Assembly: GCF_036785885.1 (NCBI RefSeq)
Contig: NC_092320.1
Coordinates: 20,833,557-20,897,556, forward strand
Direction: 5' to 3'
From: Coffea arabica
Taxonomy: Eukaryota > Streptophyta > Magnoliopsida > Gentianales > Rubiaceae
Length of the DNA stretch: 64,000 nt
This document shows positions 37,799 to 48,900 of this stretch, one piece after another. Under the pieces are notes generated by a model that saw nothing but the letters and a program-made list of their open reading frames with translations, was not told the origin of the DNA and did no database searches. Each line of letters opens with the position of its first letter. Position 1 is the stretch's first letter. A program made the translations under genes and the position numbers.

Positions 37799-37810
37799 GA
37801 TGCCACAGGT

Positions 37811-37824
37811 CTATATATATTTAT
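37811..37824 (-). promoter_or_regulatory. TATA-like sequence upstream of PIP5K
   Basis: The minus strand has ATAAATATATATAG only about 13 to 26 bases before the ATG at 37798. This is too close for a normal TATA-to-start distance if that ATG is used, so it may be fortuitous, or the leader is extremely short, or transcription begins elsewhere. Confidence 0.3.
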
Positions 37825-39522
37825 CCCTCTCTCTATTTGACACTATTTGATCGTTTAACTATTCTTTTGTACAATGTGGATAAGTTCATCAACATTGATT
37901 TCAATATCAATAATCTCCTAGCTTTCAAAACCAATGCAAATCTAGGAACCTGTATTTCATGGAAATCGCAGAAGCAAATTCAATCAGCATTGATTCACCA
38001 TGCAGAAGCATGCATAATGATTGGAAGTTGGAACGTTCTCCCTGTCTCTCTCTCTCTCTGGCTGTTACTCTATTTCTCTCTGTTTTCTCTCTCTCCTCAT
38101 TTTTCTGTGAAGAATGTGGAAAGGAGGCAAGCAAGACAAACCACCAAAGTTGCCAAATTTGGTGTACATTTTTGTCTAATCTTAGGTTGTGCTGAGTTGA
38201 GAGACAGCAAATCCACAAAGACCCTATGATCATGCTAACGAAAGGAAAGAACTAACATAGGACACCTGTTGATACTATAATGGTCAACATGTGACAGTAC
38301 AAGTCTGATTGTGCTTAGAGTATCTAAAGTCATTGGACATAGGTCAAATCAAGATCCAGAGAGCAATTAATCTGAAAATACGTTGAATTGGTATTTGACA
38401 GCCATTTAAGGGGCATATCTTGCCAATGTTGGTCCAAGGTGCTGTTAATTCTTTTTCTACTTTTGGTCCCCCTATTGGTGGTTTGGAAGGAAGACTTATT
38501 CTTCTTTGATAAACCGCTATAACCGCAAACACAAATTTGATGGGAAGGCCATCTGACATTTGGAGGCAATAGCGGATTTAAGGTAATGATCCGTATAATC
38601 TATTGGTAAAGCACCTCGACATTGTACTGGAGAGGTAATTTTGGTTAGCGGGCCTTGTTAGAAATTTCATTTTACTATTTTGTTATTTTCTTCCTTCTTT
38701 TTTTATTTTTGGATGAATGAGGGACTCTGCACTCCTATAATTGTTATACATCAATTTTGTGTGTGTGTATGTGTGTGTTTTTTCGCAGTTGTTAGGATTA
38801 CGAGTCGGATCGTAGGAATCAAAATTAACGATCCAGATCATAAGTAGGATCGAAATTTAGCCTTAAATTAGGAACATCGATAGGATTCTGATTTGGACTC
38901 TACAATCCTACGATCCTGATGCGATCCTACCATTTTCAAAAAATTAGATAACAATTTTAGTATTTTGGCCATATCTTGAGAAAATTCGAAATTGGGTGCT
39001 ATTTATTACATTGTAAACTATATTCAAAGGACTTTAAATTCATGAAATAACTCGCCCCAATTCCAAATCTACAAAATTTGATCATCTTTAAATTTGACTC
39101 GTATGTTTCACTAGGGTGAATAGATGATTTTTGCTGTAGGTTATCACTTACGGCTATTGTTTGGTGTCTTTATTACAATCAATTAACATGGTTTAACATG
39201 TTTTCCAACTTTTCGCAGAGGAAGGGTTGGATTTACTTGTCATGTTGTCACTTTCAATAGCTGCATTCATTCCCCTTTTGGCTTGATGCACTAAAGCAAC
39301 ACCATGTACTAAAGAAAAGTAGAAATCATTGGAAGAAAGGACTTGTTTGGATAAGTCATATCATTAGCATTGTAGCTGATTATAGAACAAATTGACGAAA
39401 AGCAAATTTGCAAATAGCAGCTTAAAACATACTTGGCATAGCTCAAAAAGATTAGAAAAAAAATCCAACAACCAATCAATTACATGGGTACATTTACATA
39501 GAAGAACTCAACTGGGCTTTGT
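37825..39522. other. Intergenic between PIP5K and the EF-hand-like gene
   Basis: No gene recognised. A (CT)n run lies at 38045-38060. Bases about 38790-38945 have repeated GGATCGTAGGA / TCCTACGATCC words (an imperfect inverted repeat), resembling an aged non-autonomous transposon end. Bases 38595-38660 look like a degraded tRNA-related SINE. Confidence 0.4.
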
Positions 39523-40931
39523 TCATATCTTGTTGAGTTTTGCAAGAAGAAAAACAGTTGCAGATGTGACCCCAGGAATGAAGATTTCGTTAGGTATTGC
39601 TGTTGGAATTAGGCGTTGTTTGAAAAATAGTGCAGTCACTGGAACGCCTAACATGTAGAATAGGGTATCTTTTGCTCCAATGCCAGTGACTCCTGTATCA
39701 AGAATTACATCTTGGAGTATCTTCTGAAATTCTTCCTTTGTCAAAGCCTTACCTTTGCCTTGGTGATGCTTCTGAAAGTGATAACAGATGAATAAAAATG
39801 TTAAAGTTAGGCTTTTCTTTTCTTATGAAACTTCAAGAAATTAAGTTACCCTTTACATCACATATTTTGAAGTGATGATTTAATTTGGAATTGCAGTATA
39901 ATTTTCCTTTACTATTTAACAGCAAACTTTAATTGAAACCCCTTTTTTTTCCTCAAAAGTTGGGACAGCAAAATTATTTGATATGGGACAACCAATTTTT
40001 CAGTTTCTTGCTGCTTTCATTGGCTATTAGGTTCGTTTAATACAAAGTCCTTGGTATTTTTTTTTTTTATCTACCAAAATTTTGTAGCAAATCTAAATTT
40101 TCGAAACTGGAAAATTAGCATGGAGAGATATTGGAAATAGACAGTTTCCCTCTTAATGATCAGAAAATACACCTTGCACCTCAAAAAAGTGATGTTCTTG
40201 CACATCATACACCACATTCTACTATTACAACATGAAGAAAATGTTCAATTGGTCTAAATAATCATCTTAGAGCTCGATTAAATACTGTAATGAGATCAAT
40301 AAATTATCAAATTTTACACTAATTAAAATCAGCATCAGACTGAAATATGATACATTGACATATTAGGAAAAATTTGGAATGATAAACTTACTTCATATGC
40401 TTGCTGAAGGGTTGATGCCTTTGGCACCCGAAATTGTGTGCTGCCCAACTTTTTGTTGATTTCTCTGCCAAGGACCAAAGAACATGAATCAACAAAATTT
40501 ATCTTTATCCTAATTTCTTTATTTTACGTACAAAAAGGAAATTTTAAAAATTCTAGTGCTCTTTAAATTAGAAAAGAAATTTAAAAAAAAAAAGAGAAAA
40601 ATAAAAAAATTTTGAATACTCGACAGTCAAGCACACTGCATGGTAGAAGTCAGCCCTGCTCCAATTCTCAGTGTCCACAGAGAATTTGTCGTAACATTCT
40701 TGTATTACAGGAACCATGTCTTTGTCCTTTTTCTCATCACCTCCTGCATCAAAATGAGTTAAAGAAGATAGTATTAGCTCCACAATAGCCCAAATAAAGG
40801 GGAAAAAGATGCAAAATTATGTGATAATGAGGGATCAAGAGAAAGATAAGAGAACCAAATTTCTTGAGAACTTGGCCCATGTCTGGAGGAGTTAAGTTAG
40901 CTAGGAAGAAATCAAGGGTTTTGGTTGACAA
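39523..40931 (-). CDS. Small plant EF-hand-family-like protein
   Basis: Exons (minus): 40931-40856, 40743-40620, 40464-40392, 39771-39523; sum 522 nt, 173 residues. The first donor is GTTCTC, the others GTATTC and GTAAGT; all acceptors AG. The protein starts MSTKTLDFFLANLTPPDMGQ and has KKDKDMVPVIQECYDKF, TVEEINKKLGSTQFRVPKAS, LTKEEFQKILQDVI and a hydrophobic C-terminal part near PGVTSATVFLLAKLNKI. It resembles a conserved family of short plant proteins annotated as calcium-binding EF-hand family members. The helices around the KEEFQKIL motif are EF-hand-like, but no complete 12-residue calcium loop is evident, so calcium binding is doubtful. Function unknown. A possible TATA (CATATAAATC, minus) is near 41100. 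Confidence 0.8.
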
Positions 40932-42603
40932 TTGTAGAATGTGGAGGATTTAAATGTCTTGTGAGGCATAGATTAATGAAACTTGGAAGTGAGGGATGAG
41001 AATATTAGATTCCTTGAAGGTCAAGGAGAAGTTACTTTTGGTTGCTTCATGTTATTGCCTAGACTTATCCCAAAAACAAATATTCAGACTCTGGGGAGAT
41101 TTATATGAACGGCTAAGGAAGGCATAATTAATGATTCTATCGAATGATAGACCACTAATTAATGTTATGTCCACAAACAAAAAATCAGTCATCATACAAA
41201 ATGATAAGAGGAGCTATTAATAGCGAAAATTGACTAAATGTGAGCGGTTAATTGGTACCCCAATTCGCGTCCCTCTAGTCCAAATCATTGACGTGCTATA
41301 AGACTATAATTGGTTCGAAAATGAAGGAAATTCTTGTCATTATGAGAGTAGAGAAAAATAATTTCGAAAATTCAATAGTTGTTGCCTATACAAAGTGGTA
41401 GTTTATGTATTTGGGTGATGTTTTTATAGTAAACAATCCAAAAAAAAAAAAAAAAAATCTACAATTGTTAATGCAATTGATAATTGGATTGGAGTGAATC
41501 AGATTTGAGAGTTTAGAGTATAAATGTCCAAAATTGAAATTCGGAGTGTTAAAGTGAGAATCAGGTACAATTTAGAAGAAGCAAAGTAAAATTCATCGTT
41601 TTCTTTTTTTTTTTTTTTTTAATAAAAAGAAGGAAAGTCCAAATAATCATGCTTTGAGCCAAAACAATCTTTCTCAAATTTAAGAACACTAACAAAACCC
41701 AAAATAAATTTAAATTGATAAAGCAAAAACACCCCTTCTACCTAACCCTCTCCGCTTTGTGATTTAATTAATTAATTGCTGCAAATCTTAATTTTCAATC
41801 TCGTAGCTTTATGACATAATGAGAGATGTTTTACGCTTCCCTAGGAGGTCTGCCGCAATATTTACATCCTGGGGAAATAATTTTACATTTTTTTTGTAGT
41901 AAGTGAGAGATATTAAATCTATATTTTTTGCTTATAATTTCTCTCACCTTATCAACTAACCTGACCCTCCCGCAAAATAATGATATTTTCTGCAGTAATT
42001 CTTGATGGGAAAAACTTTAATTAGTAGCATATGAAAATTTTCACTTGGTCTGAAGATATGGTTTCATATTCCACGCCTTCTCATCATTCCATTGTGATGA
42101 AAGGAGGACTTTAGCTAGTTGTACAAAATATAATTTCCATTAAATCTGGAAAGAAAATCAAATAAAAAATTTATTAAAGTTCTATTCATCAATTAAAAAT
42201 ATCAAAATACACAATAGGTCATGATTCTTAAGACTACAAGCCTAAGAATTATATACATCATCTACTAATATCCTGACTCGTGTTATGACTTGGACAAGGA
42301 ATCCCTCGATAATTGTTGCGAGGCTCAACACGGCAAAGAAAATTCATTCAGGGCAGCTTCATTATCCTTGAATCCTAATCCAATCACAAATTGGTGAGTT
42401 CTATAGTTCGAAATCGACTTGGAAACCAGCTGATGTACAAACGCGAGTTTTCTTGGTGTCTTTTTCTTCTAAGAAGTGGATTTACATAGGTGACTCCTTT
42501 GGTCCCAGTACTAAGTGTCAAAGCTCAAATTTTGAAGCTACAATAATTTTTTATTTTTAGGGTTCATAAAACTTTGGTCCCCTTGAAAGTGGCACTTTAC
42601 CCA
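40932..42603. other. Intergenic, nothing recognised
   Basis: Probably the promoter of the EF-hand-like gene at its left end. Poly-A and poly-T runs at 41441 and 41607. No delimited element found. Confidence 0.45.
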
Positions 42604-43639
42604 TTTGAGTAGGGGTGTGAATTTCTAACACGACACGATAACATAACACTCGAACATGACCTGGAATTAGCAGGTATTAACATGACTTGAAATCAAGTGG
42701 ATCATTGTTAGGTCAACCTATTAATAATATAACGAAAAAGGAGTTGGGATGGGCCAACCTACAGGTTGACATGTTAACTTGGTAAAAAATAGTTTTTTTA
42801 GAATATTATAAACTAGGCAATTCTTAAAAACTAAAAACCTACAAATCAAACTAATAAATTATCAACGTAATGCAAGACGACTCATTAATCTTCCTCCAAC
42901 TCATTTATCTAATTGTCTTCCTCTAAATTCAAAACCCTACACCCCTACCGCCATACTTCTTTTCTTAAAACCCATTCCCTAAATCACAAGTTTGGACTTG
43001 CAAGTATATTGTTTGAGTAGGTATTGATCTTTCTTTACATCAGGCATGTGCAGTATATTGGTCAAAAGTTAAAGAAAAAATTCAAAAAATAATTTGACTG
43101 GGATTTAGTTGAAATTTGTTTAACATAATTATGAATTCTATCGTGAATATTTATATCCATACCAAATAGTAGATGTATTGCGTTTGGAGTTGGAGTTGTA
43201 CTAATATTTTTGAAGTTTAAACTTTGGCTTAATACTAGGTTACATGGTGACAATAATAGAATTTCGTTTTCCTTGGTTCCAAAGTGGAGACAACTGATAT
43301 GTCTATTTTTGTCAAGTAATATGCTTATTTTCTTTCGACAAGAACAATTGATATTTAGTTGAATGCCAGATTTTGTATTCTTATGTATTCTCATACTATG
43401 TTGACCAAACGTATTTTTCCTAAAAACTTTTAATTTCTTTTGACATTAATTTGTCAGTGAATCTTAAGTAAAAATTTCATCTTTGTATAAAAAAATGAAA
43501 TTACTAAGAGTATTTAACTCCAATTTACAAAGCTAATGTTATAATCTATAATCAAACAATTGATGTTCTATGAATTTTCTTCCTTCTCTTGATTCTTATT
43601 TCATTCAGTATTGATAAAATATTCATTTTATTGTAGGAT

Positions 43640-44115
43640 AAAGATGGCCTAGATGGTAAGCTATATCCATTATGCTAAGGTATATCGTTTTAAAAGTAGA
43701 AATAGGACTGGAAACATGAAACATCATCTTATTGTTTGTCCTAAATCAAACACGAAAGACATTAGACAAGCACGTTATTGACACAAAGCATGGCTCTCTC
43801 AAAAATCCTAAACTTAACAGGAGAAGTTTAGAGAGTTATTATTCATTTCTTTTCTGCATGATATGCCTTTCTTATTTGTTGAATATGAGGGGATTAAGGA
43901 GATTTTTGAGTACTTAAATCCAAAGGTGAAGCATATCACTAGGAATCCTGCCAAAATGGATATCCCAAAAATGCATGTAAAACAAAATTTGTCTAAGAAG
44001 GTGAAAGTTATATCATTTGATTGCTAAAACAGAATTTGTTTTACTTGTGATTTGTGGATGTCGATTGCTATTGATGGCTATACTTCTCTTACAGTCCATT
44101 TCATTGACAATGATT
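43640..44115 (+). pseudogene. hAT transposase fragment (BED finger and N-terminal transposase)
   Basis: The reading around CPKSNTKDIRQ after a YRFKSRNRTGNMKHHLIVC-type stretch is the last part of a BED zinc finger (H...C spacing). After a gap, FVEYEGIKEIFEYLNPKVKH, AKMDIPKMHVKQNLSKK, RICFTCDLWMSIAIDGYTSL and HFIDND follow the order seen in plant RICESLEEPER/DAYSLEEPER-like hAT transposases. A TAA interrupts just before the CFTCDLW motif and a TAG follows HFIDND. Confidence 0.75.
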
Positions 44116-44132
44116 AGAGCTTATAAAAAGAA

Positions 44133-44886
44133 GGGATAATTTCAGAAACCTCCCTATGTTTCTGATAATTTCAAACAGCTCTTCTCATGTTTTGAAAATA
44201 ACACATACCTCCTCTAGAACATAAGTTTGGGTTTCACATTGATGAGGTAAGACCAAAAAGTATATGAATGCCCAAAATTGCCCTCATCTAATTTTCAGAA
44301 TATGAATAGTCATTAAAAATTTTTAAAAATAAAAAATACACTTGTATACTACAAAATTATGAGTTTTATTACTTAGCCAATGTCCTGATATTTTCCATTC
44401 CATGGTTTCCTACGTCCACCCAAATTTTCAAACTCTTATCACTTCTTCTTTTTTCAAACAAACTCTTTATTTTAGATGACAAAATCCACTTTCATAATTC
44501 TTACCTTTGTAATCTTTACTTCTCTATAGGTTTCTTCCATATATTGCCTACCAAACTGTTAGTCATAAAACTCACAATCCTTACTTTTTTCCTACTCAAA
44601 CAGCCAAGTCCCTCAATTGCCAAAATTCTTCATTTTTTGTGTGATAGAAGGTTACAATTTGATAGGCTTGGGTAAAATAGTTTGGTCACAATATGTGGTC
44701 TGGTCAAGAAGAATTGTTTTCTCTTTTTTTTTTGTTACTTTTTTATCAATGACTTGTCTTTGAAAAAATCATGAAGGTTATTATAGTCATTGTTTATCAT
44801 CAAGGGAGGTAAATGTAATATTGAAAACCTCAAGAGAGCTCAATGAAATTATTACAAACCTCAGGGGAGGTTTCTGAAATTATCCC
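44133..44886. mobile_element. Mutator-type MITE, 754 bp
   Basis: The ends GGGATAATTTCAGAAACC and GGTTTCTGAAATTATCCC are perfect inverted repeats of 22 bp, extending imperfectly to about 43 bp. The flanks TAAAAAGAA (44124-44132 and 44887-44895) are a perfect 9-bp duplication, the size produced by Mutator-like transposases. No coding capacity. It sits inside the hAT transposase fossil. Confidence 0.92.
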
Positions 44887-44960
44887 TAAAAAGAATTTTG
44901 AATTTTTCTTATATTCCCCCATCACGCCCTCTGGTAGTGTTTAAGCTGAGAAGATATTTA

Positions 44961-45913
44961 AATTGTTATATTATCTAACTAGCAAATATTATTATCTACC
45001 ATTATTCCGTATTTGGTCCTAACCTACTAATAAAAAGTATTATAACTTATCGTACTATAAACTTTACTTTTCAAATTCCAACCCCTTGTTTTTAATTTGA
45101 TGGTGGGAAGAAACTCAGAATTTTTGTTTTATTTTTACATTTTGGAATCGGTCCCTCAAAAAAAAAAAAAACAATTAACAATGCCCAATTTACGACATAT
45201 GGTAATCGAATGTTGGTCTTACAGAATAAAATCGATAAAATCAATAAATTTTTTAAACCGAATTTCCAATGATCGGTTGATGAATACCCTAATTTATAAA
45301 TTTTACAATAGCACTTCTTTCTTTTCTTTTTTTTTTTTTAAAAAAAAAGACAAAACAAAACATAAAGTCTCCCCGGCCTTCATCGTAACTGCGAGGGTCG
45401 TCTACAATGTTCAGCCAGAACACGCAGCAGGCTTAGGTCGTCCTACATTAGACACATAGACTTAGGTGGCAGTGGCACCCAGCAGGCTGCAAGATCAGCG
45501 TCGAACGCGCTTATCTTCAAAGTTCAAACCAAACCAAACCAGTCTTGCGCCCGCCCCGTGCAGATAATAACAATCATTCAGTCAGATTTACACATTGCAA
45601 CTCTGTCATCTCTGTCCTTTTTCCTTGCTTTGTCAGCATCTCAATCTCTTTCAACCTTGACGTAGTTGTGGTTTTGTCGTCATAACGATAAATAATGTTC
45701 CAATTTCAGCCATCCACATGTTCCTCGTTAATTTTGGGTTAGACAAATACAAGTCAGAGAAAGCATCGTATAAGGCGTCGGTTTCTTGTCATTCAAACAT
45801 CTGATCTCTCGCGTATATTCTGGACGTTTAAACAAAAGCAAGCATTTATAGGAAAAGGGTCTGGGGATTTTGGTGTCGGGTTGAGGAGTTAAAGCGTATT
45901 TGGAGGAGTAGCT
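44961..45913. other. Upstream region of the AVT1 gene
   Basis: No other gene seen. Poly-T/poly-A junction at 45322-45348. The promoter of the transporter lies here; no TATA box could be chosen with confidence. Confidence 0.5.
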
Positions 45914-48900
45914 ATGACGAAATGGGCGAAAGAAGAAGTGGTTTTCTTCGAAAGTGGGGAAGAGGATGGGGATGTAGAAGAGGGGATGGAATCAGAAGAA
46001 GAAGAAGAAGAAGGAGACAAAAGTGTTGCTGATGTTGATAATGAAAGTGGACGTCGTAGTTTTTCGCCTTCTTCTTCGTTCATTTCTCAACAATGGCCTC
46101 AGAGTTGCAAGTAAGTTTGTAATTTATGCGAATACGGCTTCGTACAGAAGCTCTGTTTCTTTTGTGCAATAGCAATTCGAACCTGAGGATTCATGGTAGA
46201 ATTGATCAATTTGAAGCCTGATTACCTGATTTAGATTTACAACTAGTGGGCATGCGTAAAGTTTTGCTTTGGTACCAGGGAAAGTGGAGGAGTGGGATTT
46301 GCTCCCAACCAATCTGGTATTCCATGGGTGCTTGCATGAACTTTCTGCGTTTAGTCTATTGGGATTGAGTTATTTGCTGATTGGATGTTCTTATAACTTC
46401 AGTATTTGCCAAAATCAGTCCATGGTTGAGTTCTATGGGCGTTTTAGTTCCAAGAAGATGGCATTTTCCATGTTTTAGTACTCAAATTTGTGAGGTTATA
46501 CTCTATAAGGTGCTCTGTTTTGCTTTTGAATCTTGATATATGCTTTTAAACATTTTTTTTTATGACTCAAAATGGATTTTAGTGACGATCACATAAATTT
46601 GATATGTTCTGCAAAGTTGATGGATGTACTTTAATTTTTCCGTATTATTCCAGAGAAACAACGGATTTCTACTCAATTGCAGCATCGCCAAATTTCGGAA
46701 ATCTTCGGGGCATATCTGGTGCATTTTATCCTGACGGCAGCAGTCAGAATAGCTTGGACATTAGTGGGAAGACACCTTTGCTTTCCGAGTACAAGAACAT
46801 AAATCAGAAAGGAGAAGTAGATAGGATATCTGCAAGGCAGTCCTCTTGGCTGGAAAAGAGTTCTGTTTACCGACAATTGACTGGAGAACTTCCTATTGGT
46901 CAGGGATGTAACTTAACACAAACTATATTCAATGGTAGGCATTTCCTTCATATCCTTTACAAGAATGACTGGCGTTTGTTTAAAGTATTCATACACCTGT
47001 GGTTCGTTTGATTATCTATCTATGGAATTCCCAAAAGTAGATTAAAATTCAGTAACAACTTTATTTGTGAATGTGTTTTTCTTGTTTCTGCTACTCTTTG
47101 ACATTCAGTCTTTCGTTTTTCTGGAATTTACCTGTATGTTTTGAAAAGAAATTACAGTTTCTCTTACTGAGGCTATGGACAAACACCATAAACATGTAAA
47201 GGGGGTGGAACAAATTCATTGGGGCTTGTGTACTTGCTCATTTTAAGAGTGCAAAGCTGATACCTTACCATACATGGAGACAATAGAACGTAGTGGTATG
47301 AGCATGATTGTATGAGTGTGTTTGTTGGGATGAGAGGCAATGAGGACTGAAAATATTTGTTGTTTTTCTTGCGGAATTTATCTTGTTAATAACAGCCTAT
47401 ATTGTCTTGCAATGAAACAGGGATAAATGTTATGGCTGGAGCTGCACTTCTTTCTACACCTTATACTGTTAGAGAAGGTGGCTGGGCAAGTTTGTTTGTG
47501 CTTATTCTCTTTGCATGTGTCTGTTGCTATACTGCTGAACTTATGAGACACTGCTTTGAAAGCAAAGAAGGCATCTTAACCTTTCCAGACATGGGAGAGG
47601 CAGCATTTGGGAGATTTGGACGGATTTTTGTTTCTGTAAGTTTTTCTAAACTTGAACTCTAGCAGATTTCATGCTTAATAATGACTGAGTGGTTTGATGT
47701 AGGAAACTTTAATTCTGTCATCAACAATTCATTGCAGTGGCATGGCTTTCTTTTTAATCTTCTTATGCTTGCCAACAAGATAGATGCCATATTTATGTAG
47801 CATCATCAGCAATTAACCAACCACACAGACTTCAGTAAAAATTATAAATGTGGGGCTAGTTCTGCAACTCTAGTTCTGATAAACTTATATACTAATTCCC
47901 ACAAAGACACTGTTATGGCACTTAAACCTTTCTTGCTAGCAAGCTAATTCTGATGCTGCCACCCTCCTGTTTCAATTAAACGGAAACAAGTAGGTGGAAA
48001 ATGTAATACAGTGAATGCATGGTAGCTAAGCAATTAATTTGAAGTTTCACTGATTGCTTTCTTCGGTTTTGGTGCAGATCATCTTGTATGCGGAATTATA
48101 TGTACGCAAAGCACTTGCCTTACGTGTTTATATATCCCTTTGCAAGTTTATCCTATCACGGGTTTCTAACACATATTCATTGGAGTGCAGACAACATGCG
48201 TGGAGTTTATAATTCTAGAAGGAGATAACCTGTCCAGATTATTCCCTCGTGCATCTATGGATTTTTCTGGTTTTCAACTGGATTCCACGCATTTGTTTGG
48301 AGTTTTAACAGCTCTTGTCATTCTACCCACTCTTTGGCTAAAAGATCTACGCTTGATCTCTTATCTTTCAGGTCTTTGTGTTGCTCTGCTATTGTTTCTT
48401 ATTAAGGTTTTGTTGTTTGAAAAGTGGGCTGATAATTTCTGCTTAATGTGAATGTTGACTGTGATTTTTGCAGCTGGAGGGGTCATTTCAAATGTAATCG
48501 TAGTTTTGTGCCTATTTATTCTTGGCACAGTAGATCATGTTGGATTTCAACATAATGGTCCATTAGTGAACTGGAGCGGTATTCCTTTTGCTATTGGGGT
48601 CTATGGGTTCTGCTATTCAGGGCACTCTGTTTTCCCAAACATCTACCAATCAATGGCTGATAAAACCAAATTTACTAAAGCAGTGGTCATAAGGTAAAAA
48701 GCACTTATCTTGTGGAAGTTTCCACATAAGCACACTTGTCAGGTTAACTATATTTGACGGGCTTTGAATTGCAAATGTCACCTTGCTTGTGCAGTTTCAT
48801 GCTATGTGTTTTACTATATGGTGGTTCTGCAATCATGGGATTTCTTATGTTTGGTCAAAGCACAAAATCTCAGATTACTCTGAATTTGCCAAAACATGCA

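Larger units (their letters stand above)
42604..45000 (+). mobile_element. Decayed hAT transposon, split by a MITE
   Basis: A hAT-type terminus TAGGGGTGTGAA lies at 42604. About 1 kb further on are zinc-finger BED and transposase remnants (43640-44115), and a short continuation follows the inserted MITE (44896-44960). The right end was not located, so the end coordinate is approximate. The whole is disrupted by frameshifts and stops. Confidence 0.6.

Noticed and set aside
45889..46083. Ser-rich minus-strand ORF
   Set aside because: It is the antisense of the acidic Glu-rich first exon of the AVT1 gene.
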